Part shown: positions 1 to 12,514 of the stretch, one piece after another
How the letters are laid out: each line of letters begins with the position of its first letter
How positions within the stretch are numbered: position 1 is the stretch's first letter
NCBI GenBank assembly: GCA_032191485.1
Contig: JAVDOI010000205.1
Location: 125,001 to 189,000, forward strand
Source of the DNA: Leptoclinus maculatus
Taxonomy: Eukaryota; Chordata; Actinopteri; Perciformes; Stichaeidae
Direction of reading: 5' to 3'
Length of the DNA: 64,000 nt
Made by a program: the position numbers and the translations under genes
The notes under the pieces: model-generated
Database searches by the model: none
Seen by the model: only the letters and a program-made list of their open reading frames with translations
What the model was told of the DNA's origin: nothing

Positions 1-1267
1 ATTATTTCTGCATTAAAAAGTGAAAGCGGCTCGGCCTGCAGAATCCACAGCGACGGGACAATAAAACCCATCGGTCAATAAATAATAACAGTAAAACCAT
101 CATGAACCCTCATCGTAAATCCTACAAATGTCTTCGTGAGCGACTTCAAAATGTCTTTTCACACAACATGAACGAACTCAGGACATAAAGAGACTTTTAT
201 TATATTGTATTCATAAAACAGAGGGGACCTGGTTTCTGTCAAAAGGTGCTGAAGTGTTTCTAAACCTGCTTCAAGATTTGAATCAAACATATTCTTATTT
301 ATAGTTTTTATAGTTGATGTAAAATAATAACAATAATAGTATTATAATAAAAAAATGAATGAATGAATTGTGATTCTTCTTTTAAAGTTGAAACATTTCT
401 TGACATTGACTCGTGTGTAATCGGTCTGAACACCTTTAGAATCACAAACAGCTTTATTGTTTTATTGTTTTGTTGAATTTAAGGTCAAAATAAACAAAGT
501 CAAAGACCAAAAATTAGTTAAAAATAAGCAGTACGGTGTTCCAAATGAAGAGGACGGAATATGCAAAACTTTGATCGTCATCATTGTGAGCATGGTAGCA
601 TGCTAACGTTAGCATGCTAACGTTAGCATGCTCCTAGGGTCAATATGTTGATCATTCCTGCTAAAACTCGACAGCTCTCCCACGTAGAACACACACAATT
701 TACCCATTTCTAGTATTTTAATATTCATATATAATATGTAATATGTAATAATATATAAATATTCATATTTTTCTGTTTTATATCACGTCTCTTGTTGTGC
801 AACACGTCACCAAGAACAGTTTCTCCTTACAGAATAATTGATGTTGTGTATTAATGAGTGCAGGCTGGACATGCGTTTGTATGTTTGAGAAATAAACCCT
901 TCATCATCATCATCATCATCACAGAGAACCAGAGTTTTAATCTCAGCAGGATGACGTCATCGTTATGTAACACACCTGTCTGAGCTGCCACAGCCAATCA
1001 GGACGGAGGGTTCTTCCTTTCATCGATCATTACGAGTAAAATCATCTGAGCAGAGAAGAGTAAATGAGTCGTAGAGGAGGAGGGGGGAGGGGGGGGGCTG
1101 AACAAGCATGAGGTCATTCTCACAATGTGGACCTTGTTGCCAACGGTGACGGTGGGTCTGATGGTTCTACTCCATCATAACTGTACTAATGTTATAACGT
1201 GACGGGTGAAGAGCTCTGGGTTCTGTTTCTTTGTGATAAAAACCAATCAACCCATTTTCTCATAGAC
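1..1267. other. Intergenic DNA without recognisable gene
   Basis: AT-rich sequence with stops in all frames. It contains the palindrome annotated separately, a short ATC run near 901-921 and a G-rich tract near 1,078-1,098. I see no exon, RNA gene or intact mobile element. Confidence 0.5.
588..633. repeat. Near-perfect palindrome built from GCTAACGTTAGC
   Basis: About 46 bases read almost the same on both strands. They consist of alternating AGCATGCT and AACGTTAGC blocks and could form a cruciform or hairpin. GTTAGCATGCTAAC-like words recur elsewhere in the window (near 7,060, 8,155, 11,700 and 53,345), so this may be the core of a decayed dispersed repeat. No protein is coded. Confidence 0.6.
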
Positions 1268-1345
1268 TTCTATAGAACCAGAGGAGTCGCCCCCTGGTGG
1301 ACACTTCATCACATGACGCTTTGACTTCACTTTACAGAACCACAC
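1268..1345 (-). repeat. Dispersed element fragment with CTCF-like core (copy A)
   Basis: Reverse-orientation fragment of the repeat family seen in longer form at 3,649-4,060 and 41,427-41,750. The match covers the end that reads TCTAGTGTCCACCAGGGG on the opposite strand. It carries a 13-base CTCF-type core at 1,288-1,300, read on the minus strand. Confidence 0.65.
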
Positions 1346-1785
1346 TAGTGACCCCTGAACATGAAGAGTTGACCTTTAAATCCACAGTAGAGTCCCATCA
1401 TGCTGTGGAACATGTGTGGAACATAAACCAGACTGTGGTTCTTCACTCTGAAGCTGAAGACGAGCTGAACGCTATGAAGACAAACCACTCGTAAAGATGA
1501 CGACTAATCTGTCCAGTCGTCACTCTGGACTCTGTAAATGTTTGGAAACACTGACAATAAAACCTCCAGGACTCCAATAATAGAATCTGCTTCTATCTCT
1601 GGATGTGTGTTGATCTGTGTGTCAGACTGGAGAAGATCCAGAATCCAGGACTCCTGCGTCAGACTCCTCCGATCTGAGTTTAGAGCTGTGAGAAGACGAA
1701 ACCACAGAGCTCAGATCAGTCTGACTGCGGTGCTCCTCAGTCTGCTGTGTTATTATAGGATTATCCAATCAGCCTGGTCTGGTCC

Positions 1786-2192
1786 TCACAAGAGGACCGC
1801 CTCTGAGACCAGCATACGGGCTGTAATGTGGACCATCAGTGGGTTAAAGAGGACCGCCTCTGAGACCAGCATACGGGCTGTAATGTGGACCATCAGTGGG
1901 TTAAAGAGGACCGCCTCTGAGACCAGCATACGGGCTGTAATGTGGACCATCAGTGGGTTAAAGAGGACCGCCTCTGAGACCAGCATACGGGCTGTAATGT
2001 GGACCATCAGTGGGTTAAAGAGGACCGCCTCTGAGACCAGCATACGGGCTGTAATGTGGACCATCAGTGGGTTAAAGAGGACCGCCTCTGAGACCAGCAT
2101 ACGGGCTGTAATGTGGACCATCAGTGGGTTAAAGAGGACCGCCTCTGAGACCAGCATACGGGCTGTAATGTGGACCACCAGTGGGTTAAAGA
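1786..2192. repeat. 57-bp minisatellite, about 7 copies
   Basis: Seven nearly identical 57-base units starting AAGAGGACCGCCTCTGAGAC. The unit is 3 x 19, so open frames persist on both strands (19-residue periods), but neither translation resembles a protein. The near identity of the copies suggests recent expansion or active homogenisation. Confidence 0.9.
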
Positions 2193-2946
2193 GGACTGGA
2201 ACTTCAATGACTCGTTACAGAGTCAATACAGTCATACCAGTTAGCAGAAGGTGGGACCAAGTCAGTGGTTTACAAGTCTCAAGTGAGTCAAGTTCCAGGT
2301 CAAGACTGACAAGCCCCTAAACTTTGAGTTTCAAGTCCTAAACAAGTCCTGATGCACTCTTCACCAAATTGAATGCCATTGGTGACTCTGTCTGTATTTT
2401 CAACCTGCATGTTTTCAAAGAGACCGATGAACTATCAGGCTGGTTTTAAATCACCAGTAATACAAAATGATCTTAGATGATTGTTCATCATACACAGCAT
2501 TTAAATCTTCATCCACCTGGTTTCATCAGAGCATCATTATATTATCAGTATTAGGCCTGTTATTCGTCCCTTGGTGAAGGATTGTGAGACTGAATCCATT
2601 GATGTTTCCTCAGATGGCCTCTCCAGCTTCTCTGCAGTATCTCTTCTCTCTGTCAAGAATCACATAAACCTTTAAATCCTGAACCTGACGCTGCGTTCAG
2701 ATCACAACACGTGGAAACTCAAACACACACACTTAAATCAACACACGTCTGCTGCACTCTGTTATTAGCTGCAGTATTTTATAGAGCTATTTATAGCAGC
2801 GAGTCTGATTTGCTTCGTGTGGCGGAAAGTCAACTTGGAAATTGAAGCTAACTGAAGACATTTCAAGTGAAGCCAGGCAGACGTCTCCACAGCAGCACAT
2901 CTGTGCTTTCTGCTGCCTCACATTCATCTCACAACCTGACTCATGA

Positions 2947-2978
<32 letters not shown>

Positions 2979-3648
2979 GTATATATATATGTATGTTTTC
3001 ACCTTCTTACGTCCTCACTTCTAACTGGAAAAACCTGATTGCGTTGGCGCCGCTGCTCCTCTGCAGCCGTTGGCCCGACGCGTCCACGTGCTGCAGTGGA
3101 AGGAAAGCGGCTGGAATTACAGATTCGTAGGCGAGCTTAATCTCAGCGGACACCTTTGCACATGGAAACTACCGTACGGCAGCCACAAGAAAAACAGTCA
3201 TCACCATGCACTGTAAATATTGCAGAATCTGGAGGATCTGCATCTCTGCAGGAGCTTAGAAAAGAATTAGAGTCGAGATGACTTGACAAAGTTTCAAAGA
3301 GCAGCTTTCTGCCAACAGCAGCACCGAAGCCAGAAAGAGAAACCTTCTGACAAACGTCTCTTTATTATTCCATTTACTTTAAAGATTTCACTGCATGAAG
3401 ATCTAACTTCTGCACAGCCAGCAGTTATGATCTGGTCGTCTGGTCATTTATTTACTTCGCTGAAACAAAGCAGCAAAAGTTATTTATCAACATGTGCACA
3501 ACAATTACAGAGAAGCTCAACAATGCTCATTAAATATGTATAAAAATCATGCAAATCATAAATTAGAATCTGAGACATCAAATAGTGCAGAAGATAAAAT
3601 GAAACATGCATAAATGAATATATATATTTGTGCCTAATGCTTCATGTG
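2193..3648. other. Intergenic DNA with an AT microsatellite
   Basis: No gene recognised. A TA/CATA-type microsatellite lies at about 2,945-2,995. The short open frames that cross it are low-complexity translations. Confidence 0.5.
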
Positions 3649-4060
3649 TTAAAGCTGCATTCTCTCTAGTGTCCACCAGGGGGCGACTCCTCTGGTTCTA
3701 TAGAAGTCTATGAGAAAATGACTCTACTTCTCTCTTGATTTATTACCTCAGTAAACATTGTAAACATGAGTTTATGGTCTCAATCTCTAGTTTCAAGTCT
3801 TCTTCAATACAGCATGATGTTCATTTAGTACATGATGGTCCATTTAGAGTCAAACAGACCATAAAGCAGGGGATGCTTTAGGGGCGGGGCTACACAGTGA
3901 TTGACAGGTCTCTACCAGAGACGTATACGGCGTCTCTACGTCACTCCTCCTCAGTCCAGATATGGTCACTTCCTGTTCACAAGAAACCAACATGGCGATG
4001 GCCGTAATCTAAGATGGCGACGGCTTCAGAACGTCCACAAACCAACAAGAGACGCCGCCA
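3649..4060 (+). repeat. Dispersed element with CTCF-like core (copy B)
   Basis: One of the longer copies of a family present at least six times in this window (A-F). It starts near TTAAAGCTGCATTCTCTCTA. It continues through CCACCAGGGGGCG (3,673-3,685), a block ending in GGGGCGGGGCTACACAGTGA and an AACATGGCGATGG segment. It has no coding capacity. No clear terminal repeats, tRNA-like promoter boxes or target duplication were found, so the class (SINE, MITE or LTR fragment) is undecided. Confidence 0.75.
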
Positions 4061-4230
4061 TGATGACGTCCACTTCTTATATTCAGTCTGCGCTTCCAGC
4101 TGATTGTAACTCTTGTGTGGTTTCCACCTGGAGGCCGACTCTGACATTCATGTGTTCAATAAACACTTTGACTCTTTGCTCCTCAGTTTATTTGTTTCTC
4201 CGTTCAGAAGTTCAGTCTGTGAGTTAATGA

Positions 4231-7200
4231 ACGAATCAAGCAACGGCTTCAAACAGCTTAATTAGAAGAAGACGGTCGTCTGTATCTTTACATGTGGAAA
4301 CATTTTACAGCAGCGTTGTCATGTCACAGTGTTTTTATTAAAGAAGAAAGGCAGTTAATGAAAAGCATGTTGAGCTCATGGAAGCAGAATGAACCTTCAC
4401 GTTATCTCGTTAGCTTCTATCTTTAGCTGCTCTGATATTAACGGCAGCAGACATCGGCCGCACATTTAATCTGCTGCACTAATTTAATTTGGGTTCATTG
4501 TAGACTAATAAAGATATATATGATGCACAGTTTCATTATTACATAAGAGTCACAATACATTTCAATCTAACTCTTAATCTTAATGACAAACAAGTTGTTG
4601 CATCATGACATTTTAGTAACGTTTGTTTATCAATAAACTTTATTTAAACATATACAGCAAGTAAAAAAACAATATGAAATGAATAAAAAGGTTTTATGTT
4701 TTATTAGATCTGCAGATAAAGCTCAGCAACGTTTGGCTTCCTGTTTGTATTTTTTAAGAATTTGTCAAAATAACATGAATGAATAAAGTAAAACTGAATC
4801 ATAATCAGTGAATCCAAACATGTAGTTCAGATCATGGAGAAATAAGCAACTGATTTACTTCATCCTAAAAATGTTATTCAGCGTTCGGTTGAACGTAGTT
4901 CAGCCCTCTAGTGGTTGCAAAGAAACCAAGATGGCGACAGACAAAAAACCAAGATGGTGTCAGCCAAAAAAACAAGATGGCGACGGCCTCAAATCAGGAT
5001 GGCAACACCAACACTAACCCCATGGCATATAAATTACACACGAAAAGCCTAAAATGTGTACGAATGATAAGCGGAAATATCGGAAATCTCAATTTAAACA
5101 CCTCATGAGATTGCTTCCATCAGTGGACCAGAGGCTCAATCACCAATGTGTTTCCTTATTATAGTGACGTAACAGACATTTAAATTAAAACCGTCCAGAT
5201 TTTTACTTCATTATTTGTGGGGAAGTTAATTACATGAAACTAATCAATGAGACTTGTATTGATGCCCCTCTAGATACAGGTCTAGAACCAGATTTTGATG
5301 TGTATCAGGTGTTTTTAGAGCTTCTTCCAGGAACATTTAAATTGTTCAGCTTCACAGACGGTAGAAATGTCAGACAGCGTCTGGCTTCCACTCGTCCTCA
5401 TACGAAGGAGTGTTTGACCCGCCGTTCACAACCCCAGAAACCACGACCCTCTGCTAAACTTAGAGCCCTCAGACCAGATGGCAGGACTGGAAACTGTCGT
5501 GTTGGGGGATTAGGAGGGACGAACAAAACCACCATGTTTTAGTGAGGTTTCTCTTTTCTCTCCTCCTGAATCACCCGTCTGACAGCAGGGGGTCATTACT
5601 AAATACAGTAGAATTAAACCGAGACGAAAACACTGTTTTCATCATGGGCTTCTAAATTATTACATCAATGTGCCCAAGTAAAGTCTAGGGAGGTGTGGAG
5701 GTTGTAGGTTTTTACTGCCGAGCCTCAGTGACGTGCAGCGACGTGAAAAACACAATCGAGAGGAAACAAACCACAAACTGGTGAAAAACACCGAAATCTA
5801 CCGTCCACGAAAGAGGAGCCTGAACATGTGTCCTCAGTTTAAAGGGTAGTAAAAGAAAGAGGAAGTGGGAGGAAAGGATAGAGTGAGTAAGTTCATGCAG
5901 CTTCATGGACTCTGATGATGATGGTGGTGGTGGTGATGACCATGTGTGATGTCATCAGGAGGGCTGAACTTTATTTATAAAGCTGATCGAACCTTCACAA
6001 CAAAGTCAAGAGAGCTTCTTCTCTCCAGAGGAACTCAACCTAAAAACCAGAGGAAGCTTCTATTATTTTCATCTTCAGTGGATTCATTCAAGTCAGAAGA
6101 AGACAGGGACTCTGATAAGGTGAGTGCATTTATCCATTCATTCATTCACTCACTCATTCGTTTATTCATTCATTGTGTGCACAGAACAGGACCATGATGT
6201 ATTCTACAACTGAAAAACAAGAGTTATAGTCTAGACCTCATAACACTAAAATGTAACACTGGCTTCTGGTAAATAAGTGACGTCTACTCACAAAATATTC
6301 AGACATTATCATGTAGATTTGTAATGTTATCCTAAATACATATTTTTTTGATTTTTTGTGTTGTACTAAAGTATCAATTTTAATCATGTATATTTAAAAA
6401 AAATGTTCAAACACAAAATGATTACAAGTTTCTTCTCGAAATAATATAATAATATGCTGAAACTTTTCTCCAAATCTTATTTGTCTAAAAGGTTTGAATG
6501 TTGTTGATGAACAAAGTAATGTTCTTTGTGGGTTCAATGTCTAGACGTTACTCATAATAATCAGACCCAACATCACCAGATTATTACTAACAGAGACCTG
6601 ATCCAGGTCTACAGATCCTTGGACCACATTCTGAATGTAGACTGAACTCAATCAGACTGAATATAATTTGGTTGGTTGGTTAATGGGAACCAAACTGGAC
6701 CCATCAGGATAAAGTAAAGAGAGTTTTGGTTGTTGTGTTATTGTAGAAGGAAAGACAGACGCACATTACGATGTTTTGCTCGCCCAGCTTTTCTTTTTCT
6801 CTCTCAGCAATCATTCAAAACAGAGATGAAACTAATGAGTTTGTTTATAACTGATCAATTGTCACAACTGATTGTTTTGTCTCAGAAACTTACATTACTT
6901 AGTACATTTTACATTTGTCCGTAGACAGAAACCTATAAACACCATTAGGATTAAAGATAATTGATCACAAGAGGTTTAAATGAGAAACAATCAAACTAAA
7001 CAATTTAAGTATTTGCTCTGCCAGCTGCCATTAGCAGGAAGGCTACAGTAGCAACGTTAGCAACGTTAGCATTAAGACAAACTTCCAACATATACAATAA
7101 AGTAATTTTTTATTAGCAATAGATTTGTTTCATTATAATCTTTTAATCCAGTTTAATGCCATATCTATATCACTAAAAAGCACCTTTTCATTGCCATGTT

Positions 7201-8590
7201 TCAGAAAATGATAAACAATCCATTGTCATTGGAGGCATTGTTAGCTACACTAAGCTAGGCGCACTGTCTGAAGTTTTGAGGGGGGTTTTGTTGCTCTTAA
7301 ACAACATTCCCGTAAGCTTGTTTGATATTGTTTCCCATTGATAACTATGAAGCGTGTATGATGTCAAACTGTTTAATTTCTTAACTCCAAACTCAAGCAG
7401 TAAACATATTTTTTCATATTTTTAGGGTTTCCAGCACTGTGATGTATCACAAAAATAGTTTCTGTTGTTCTTTTGCTTCAAAAAGTAGTTTTCCTTTAGC
7501 TTCTTGTTGTTTCTATTAAATGCTTGTGTACCATAAAACAACTGAATGTCTTAAAGTGAAGCTCAAACAGTTCAGTGTGTTGTTTCTAAAACTGTGATGT
7601 GTCACAAAAAGTTTGCATCTTTTTCTGCTGTTTTGTTGCTCAAAAAAACACATTTTCTGTTAGCATGTTAGCGGTTGTCTCCCAGTGCTAACAACCTGAA
7701 CATCTTAACTTTTTAAAAAGTATTTCTATGTTAGTAATATTATTTTCCCATTCGCTAAAATTATTAATCTTTCTTCTATAATCCAAAATTATAAAATGTG
7801 CAGTGGTTTTACACCTTCACAGATACTTTTAGTGTCTTTTGTGTTTAATTGGTTAGCATAAAGACGTTAAAGAGTCCGTGCTAGCTATCTCCAGAGTCTG
7901 TTTAAAAGCTAATCAAATCATAACTCTAAATGACAAATGTTTACCAAGTGAAAAAGTCTCTAAACCACTTTGTGTCCCGTTAGCTGGCAGCACAGCGCTA
8001 ACCATAATCAGGTCTAATTGAGCGTGATTATCTCCAACAGTGACACAGTAGATTATAAAATATCTGGTCACATCTGCAGAAGACAGACTGCAGGCGCCGT
8101 TCACTTTCTCTCTGAATGCTGTCGGTTGTTCGGTGCTGGAGCTTCGTGCTACGCTAACGTTTAGCATGCAGAGAGTTTTATCTGCCAAATGGCTGCAGGA
8201 GTTACTTCTGCTTCCATTTTAGTTACGCTGACGTCTGATATCTTATTTACAAGAGTTGAGATGAATGAAGACAGACAGTTAGCTTCAACCGACGGATTTA
8301 TGATGAAACAGTTAAAACAAAGAATTTGAGGAATTACATCTTTACTCTATTTACTGCAACTCATAATAACCTTTGTTTATTTTCTTGTGTTCGTATGTTT
8401 GGTCGGTTATTCCACTATATTTTAATTAATGATCTATCAAGAGTTAAGTGACATGATTAGATTATGATGATGACACTAAATCGAGAGTCAATAAACGATA
8501 ATATTAACCTTTATTGAAAGTTAGTTATTGCAGCAGCACAAGGACAGAAATAAGTAACGGATAAAAAACTAATAACAAAAGGTATAAATA
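4231..8590. other. Intergenic DNA without recognisable gene
   Basis: Mostly AT-rich unique-looking sequence. A short stretch near 4,905-4,985 repeats AACCAAGATGGCGAC-like words related to the 3' part of the dispersed element. An ATTC-type microsatellite lies near 6,130-6,175. All open frames are short and show no family signature. Confidence 0.5.
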
Positions 8591-8596
8591 ACAGTA

Positions 8597-9537
8597 TCAT
8601 GGCAGTTCCTGAAATAGTCACAAAATGTAAGTTCGTTTTGTGAACATGGACACGAATTGACCATTTTTTTCATGTTTGCCGAGCAGAAAACAAGGCTAAT
8701 AGAAAACTAAATATGACCATTTGACATAGTTTTTGTGGTTATACACATTATATGACTATGACTGTGTCAGAGATAGTGATGAAGTATTCAATATCTAGAA
8801 AGAACACTGATGGTCAACGGTGTCCCAAAGTGCCGTAAACTGACGTTTTCGAGACGCGTTTCCTGAACCTAATGTTAGTGTTGATGTCACGTCCGAGGGG
8901 CAGAACGGAGACTCAAGCGCAGACAGACACGGGAGACGAGGTTGAGTAGTATGCTGGGTTATTTAATGAGCACCAAGCAGACAAAAAACAGGAACTTAAA
9001 ACAACTCCAACCGGGAGCGAGCAAAAACTAACAAAAAGGCAAAGTGACAAAAAGGCAAAGTGACAAAAAGGCAAACTATGAGCAAATGCTGGAACATGGA
9101 GCAGACAGGAGGACGAATTAAGGACGATCTCACAACCAGCACAGGGAAAGCAGGGGAGTATATATATGTGTGGGGTGATTAGGAGATTGAAGGCAGCTGG
9201 GTGGACTGGGCAGGTGAGTAGGATGAGTGCAATCAGGGGAAACATACACACACACAGACACAGGAACACAGGGGCAAAGCCTAAACTGTGACAGTTGATG
9301 CCTAAACCAAAGTCTACGTGGTTATCTTAAACCTTTCCTAAACCTAACTAAGTTGTTTTTGTTGATTGAACCATTTGTTTTGTGGAATTTCGTCCCGATT
9401 GAACTTTGTGGAGCTCGAAAGATGCTTCAAGTTCAAAAACATTAGTTTGAAAGTCGAAACGAGAAAAAAATGGAAAATTCGTGTCCATGTTCACAAAACA
9501 AATTAAAATGTTGTGACTATTTTACAAACTGCCATGA
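8597..9537. mobile_element. Terminal-inverted-repeat DNA element (MITE-like), carrying a nested LTR-like insertion
   Basis: The two ends are inverted copies of about 75 bases. The left end runs TCATGGCAGTTCCTGAAATA and on through a GTGAACATGGACACGAATT block. The reverse complement of the right end gives the same words with a few mismatches. The element encodes nothing recognisable, so it would need a transposase in trans. I could not define a target-site duplication. About 409 bases in its middle (8,885-9,293) are a separate later insertion. Confidence 0.75.
8885..9293. mobile_element. Solo-LTR-like insertion with 5-bp target duplication
   Basis: The element starts TGTCACGTCC and ends AACTGTGACA, giving the TG...CA ends of a long terminal repeat. 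It is flanked on both sides by GTTGA (8,880-8,884 and 9,294-9,298). It contains three AACAAAAAGGCAAAGTG-type direct repeats and a TATATATATG tract. It has no gag or pol coding sequence, so it is best read as a solo LTR or short non-autonomous LTR element sitting inside the older TIR element. The class is inferred only from ends and duplication length. Confidence 0.65.
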
Positions 9538-9737
9538 AATAATTGAAGTCATTAAATTAGCTCCACCGTTACCAGCTGCAACATTTAATATAATACATAT
9601 AATAACATTATATAATATTATTCTGCATAATTAGGACTCTTACTTTTGGTAAGTATATTTTGATGCTAATACATTTGTACTTAAGTAAGTTTTTGAATGC
9701 AGGCTCAGAGTATTATACACTGTAGTTGAAGTAGAGT

Positions 9738-9845
9738 CATTTTCTCATAGACTTCTATACAACCAGAGAAGTCGCCCCCTGGTGGACACTAGAGAGAATG
9801 CAGCTTTAACACATGCAGCTTTGACTTCACTTAAAGAACCAGAAG
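9738..9845 (-). repeat. Dispersed element fragment with CTCF-like core (copy C)
   Basis: Reverse-orientation partial copy of the family described at 3,649. It retains the CTCF-type core at 9,773-9,785 (minus strand) and the TTGACTTCACTT segment beside it. Confidence 0.7.
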
Positions 9846-10889
9846 TTGTCTCCAGAGTAAAACTTACTTTAACTGAAGTAGAGTACTTCTTCCACCACTG
9901 ACTTTAAAACCTGTCCTTCTATTTATTTAAATCAAAAACACATATCCTGCTTAGAAATCCCACGTGGCCCCGTGTGTGCATGAAGCGACCCTACATGGGG
10001 TCCCAAACCTCAGCTTGTGCCTCTGTGTTTTTGCGAGCTGCACATATTATGTCAGATGGTCACCGGGTCGCGCCGGCTGGAAGAAAAACCCAGAAATATG
10101 TGTGCAGAGCGTTGAGTGTTTGTGGCTGCACGGCGGTGAGCAGCATCTGTTCCTGTGGTGGGCGTGTTGTTTAATGTGAAGGAGAGGAAAACTACTCCAG
10201 ACTTTATCTACTACGTTTAACTAAAGTACATTCCTCTGTGGGGATAGGAGGAGGAAGAGGAGGAAGAGGAGGAGGAAGAAGAGGAAGAGGAGGAGGAAGA
10301 AAAGGAGGAGGAAGAGGAGGAGAAGGAAGAAGAGGAGGAGGTCAGCCAGAGGTCAGAATGAGAGAGAGAGGAAGGCCAGCCCTGAGACGTCTCTTCATCA
10401 TCCCTCAGTGTGATTTACTGCGAGTCACTCAGCTGCTGCTGTTGCCTGGTTTGACTGTTATTTAAAGCATATAGTATAAATTGTCAATCAATTCTGTTTT
10501 ACACCTTTAGTCTTACTTCAGTCCAACCCATTACCACAAATTGTTCCCTTCGTTTTGGAATTTAGGGCCAATAGACCTTGTTTACATAAAAGTATACCCT
10601 GTTTTTTAGTGAAAATAAAATGAAACAATGAATTATTTTGACTTTATATTATTTTGACTATAAAGGTTCCTGATTGGGTTGTCAGTTATATAAAGTTGGA
10701 GTTTGAGCAAATAGTAACTATGAGAAACATTTATTTCAGATTAATTTGAATGCAACCATCACTGAGTGACAAGCTAACATTACAGAAGCACAAACTCGGG
10801 GCGGGGCTTATAATGCATTCACAGCAAACGCTGCAAGATTGTTTATGTTTATCTGTGTCAATAGCAGAAGACCAGTCGTCAACTTCTGG
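9846..10889. other. Intergenic DNA with a GGA/GAA purine tract
   Basis: No gene recognised. A GGAGGAAGA-type purine tract lies at about 10,238-10,345, and its apparent open frame is a low-complexity Gly/Arg translation. The rest has short open frames only. Confidence 0.55.
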
Positions 10890-12165
10890 TTCTTTAAGTG
10901 AAGTCGTTGCTTCACGTCTTAAAGCTGCATTCTCTCTAGTGTCCACCAGGGGGCGACTCCTCTGGTTCTATAGAAGTCTATGAGAAAATGACTCTACTTC
11001 TCTCTTGATTTATTACCTCAGTAAACATTGTAAACATGAGTTTATGGTCTCAATCTCTAGTTTCAAGTCTTCTTCAATACAGCATGATGTTCATTTAGTA
11101 CATTATGGTCCATTTAGAGTCAAACAGACCATAAAGCAGGGGATGCTTCCTGTTCACAGGGATGGGCAAAAATACATCAAAATACCCCTCAAATGAATTT
11201 ATTAAAATAAAATACAAAATACTGGTGCCAGAAAATGTAACAAAATACAATACAGGTATTTAAAATATAGGAAATACTTTTTTCTGGATTTTCCGTTTTC
11301 TCACAATTTGGTATAGCAGAGCATTCAGGTTTGGGGTATATAATGTACACAAAGCTCTGGTGAACCCCACAAAAAGGAAGAACAATGTATGAAATAATAA
11401 AACTAAGAATACTTTCATAATATATTTAAATAAAATAAATTGGATATTTAATGTTTTTTTGTTTTTTTTAACAAATGCACATCTACTGTCATAGCCTGGC
11501 TAACTGTGAACTATATTATCTGCCAGTAATTGATATGGCATTATGACATTCACATTGAGAAGATACAGCATAACTTTACAGTGCAAGATTAGATGGTCAG
11601 ACGTCTCTTGATAAGGTTATCATGAACATACAAGCTCCCGATCTCCCTCTTCCTATAGCTAGTTTAGCTACTCGACTGATAAGTTAACTTGCTAAACACT
11701 GGCTATGCACTAGCCTAGCTAGACAGCATGCTAGCGTCATTAGCATGTTAGCATCGATCGCTAGCTTGATATTATAACCATCATCACCATGTACAATAGG
11801 CTATGTAGCCAGACCCAGACATCAATTATACATCAAGCTAGTTGACATCTGTCACACTCAGATCGTTGAAGATCTGAAGACTGAACTCGTGAACTGTTTT
11901 TTGATTCGTGGAGAAAGTATTGTGAGTATTTTAAATACAAAATTACTCCACTCTAAATTTTATTTTGCATTTTGTTACAAATTACGTTCGATTTTTTATC
12001 GGCCCTATCAAATACAAATTACAAAATACTCAAAAGTAATTGAAATACGTATTTCAAATACAAGTAATAGAAATACTGCCCATCCCTGCCTGTTCACTGG
12101 TTGCAAAAAATAAACAAGATGGCTGGAGGCTTCAAAACGTCCACAAACAAACCCTCTGAAGCTGG
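10890..12165 (+). repeat. Dispersed element with CTCF-like core (copy D), split by a hAT element
   Basis: Forward copy of the family. The first part spans 10,890-11,156 with the CTCF-type core at 10,943-10,955. It resumes at 12,089 with CCTGTTCACTGG followed by an AAGATGG and AACGTCCACAAAC segment that matches copy B. The 932 bases between are the hAT insertion annotated separately, which shows that copy D was present before the hAT jumped. Confidence 0.75.
11157..12088. mobile_element. Non-autonomous hAT DNA transposon with 8-bp target duplication
   Basis: The ends are inverted: CAGGGATGGGCAAAAATACA on the left, and the reverse complement of the right end begins CAGGGATGGGCAGTATTTCT. Both sides carry the direct duplication CCTGTTCA (11,149-11,156 and 12,089-12,096). 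An 8-base duplication with CAGGG-type ends is the mark of the hAT superfamily. No transposase is readable inside, so this is a 932-bp non-autonomous derivative. Confidence 0.88.
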
Positions 12166-12485
12166 AAAAAGAACATTTGCCTCAAACAATTAATCAATTA
12201 ACAAAATATTTATAGAATAACTTTCAGTTTGTTTCAATAGACTGATTTTAGTTTTTGTCCACTTGTTCCTGAGAAGCTGATGATTTGTTATTGGAGGCTA
12301 TCCAATCCTATCAGTGATGGGGGGGGGGGTCCTGCTAACAGAAGGAGTCTTTGTGAGGATAATTTTTCTTAACGGGGGGGGGGGTCGCAAAGATTAATAG
12401 CGGACATTTGTTTTGTTTGTCGTTCGCTGCCAAGAAGCTGCAATTTTCTATGAATGCGAAACAACTTTTCTGGCTCCGACCTCGA
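12166..12485. other. Intergenic DNA with two poly-G tracts
   Basis: Contains G runs near 12,319-12,328 and 12,375-12,384 in otherwise unremarkable sequence. No gene seen. Confidence 0.5.
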
Positions 12486-12514
12486 TGCCGCTGCTGCTGC
12501 CAGGAAAGCATTTC

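Noticed and set aside
1538..2320. 260-codon open frame with seven 19-residue repeats
   Set aside because: It is driven by the 57-bp minisatellite. It is also open on the opposite strand, and the unique parts match nothing known.
10238..10465. Gly/Arg-rich open frame resembling an RGG protein
   Set aside because: It is a GGA/GAA purine tract with no flanking exon signals.
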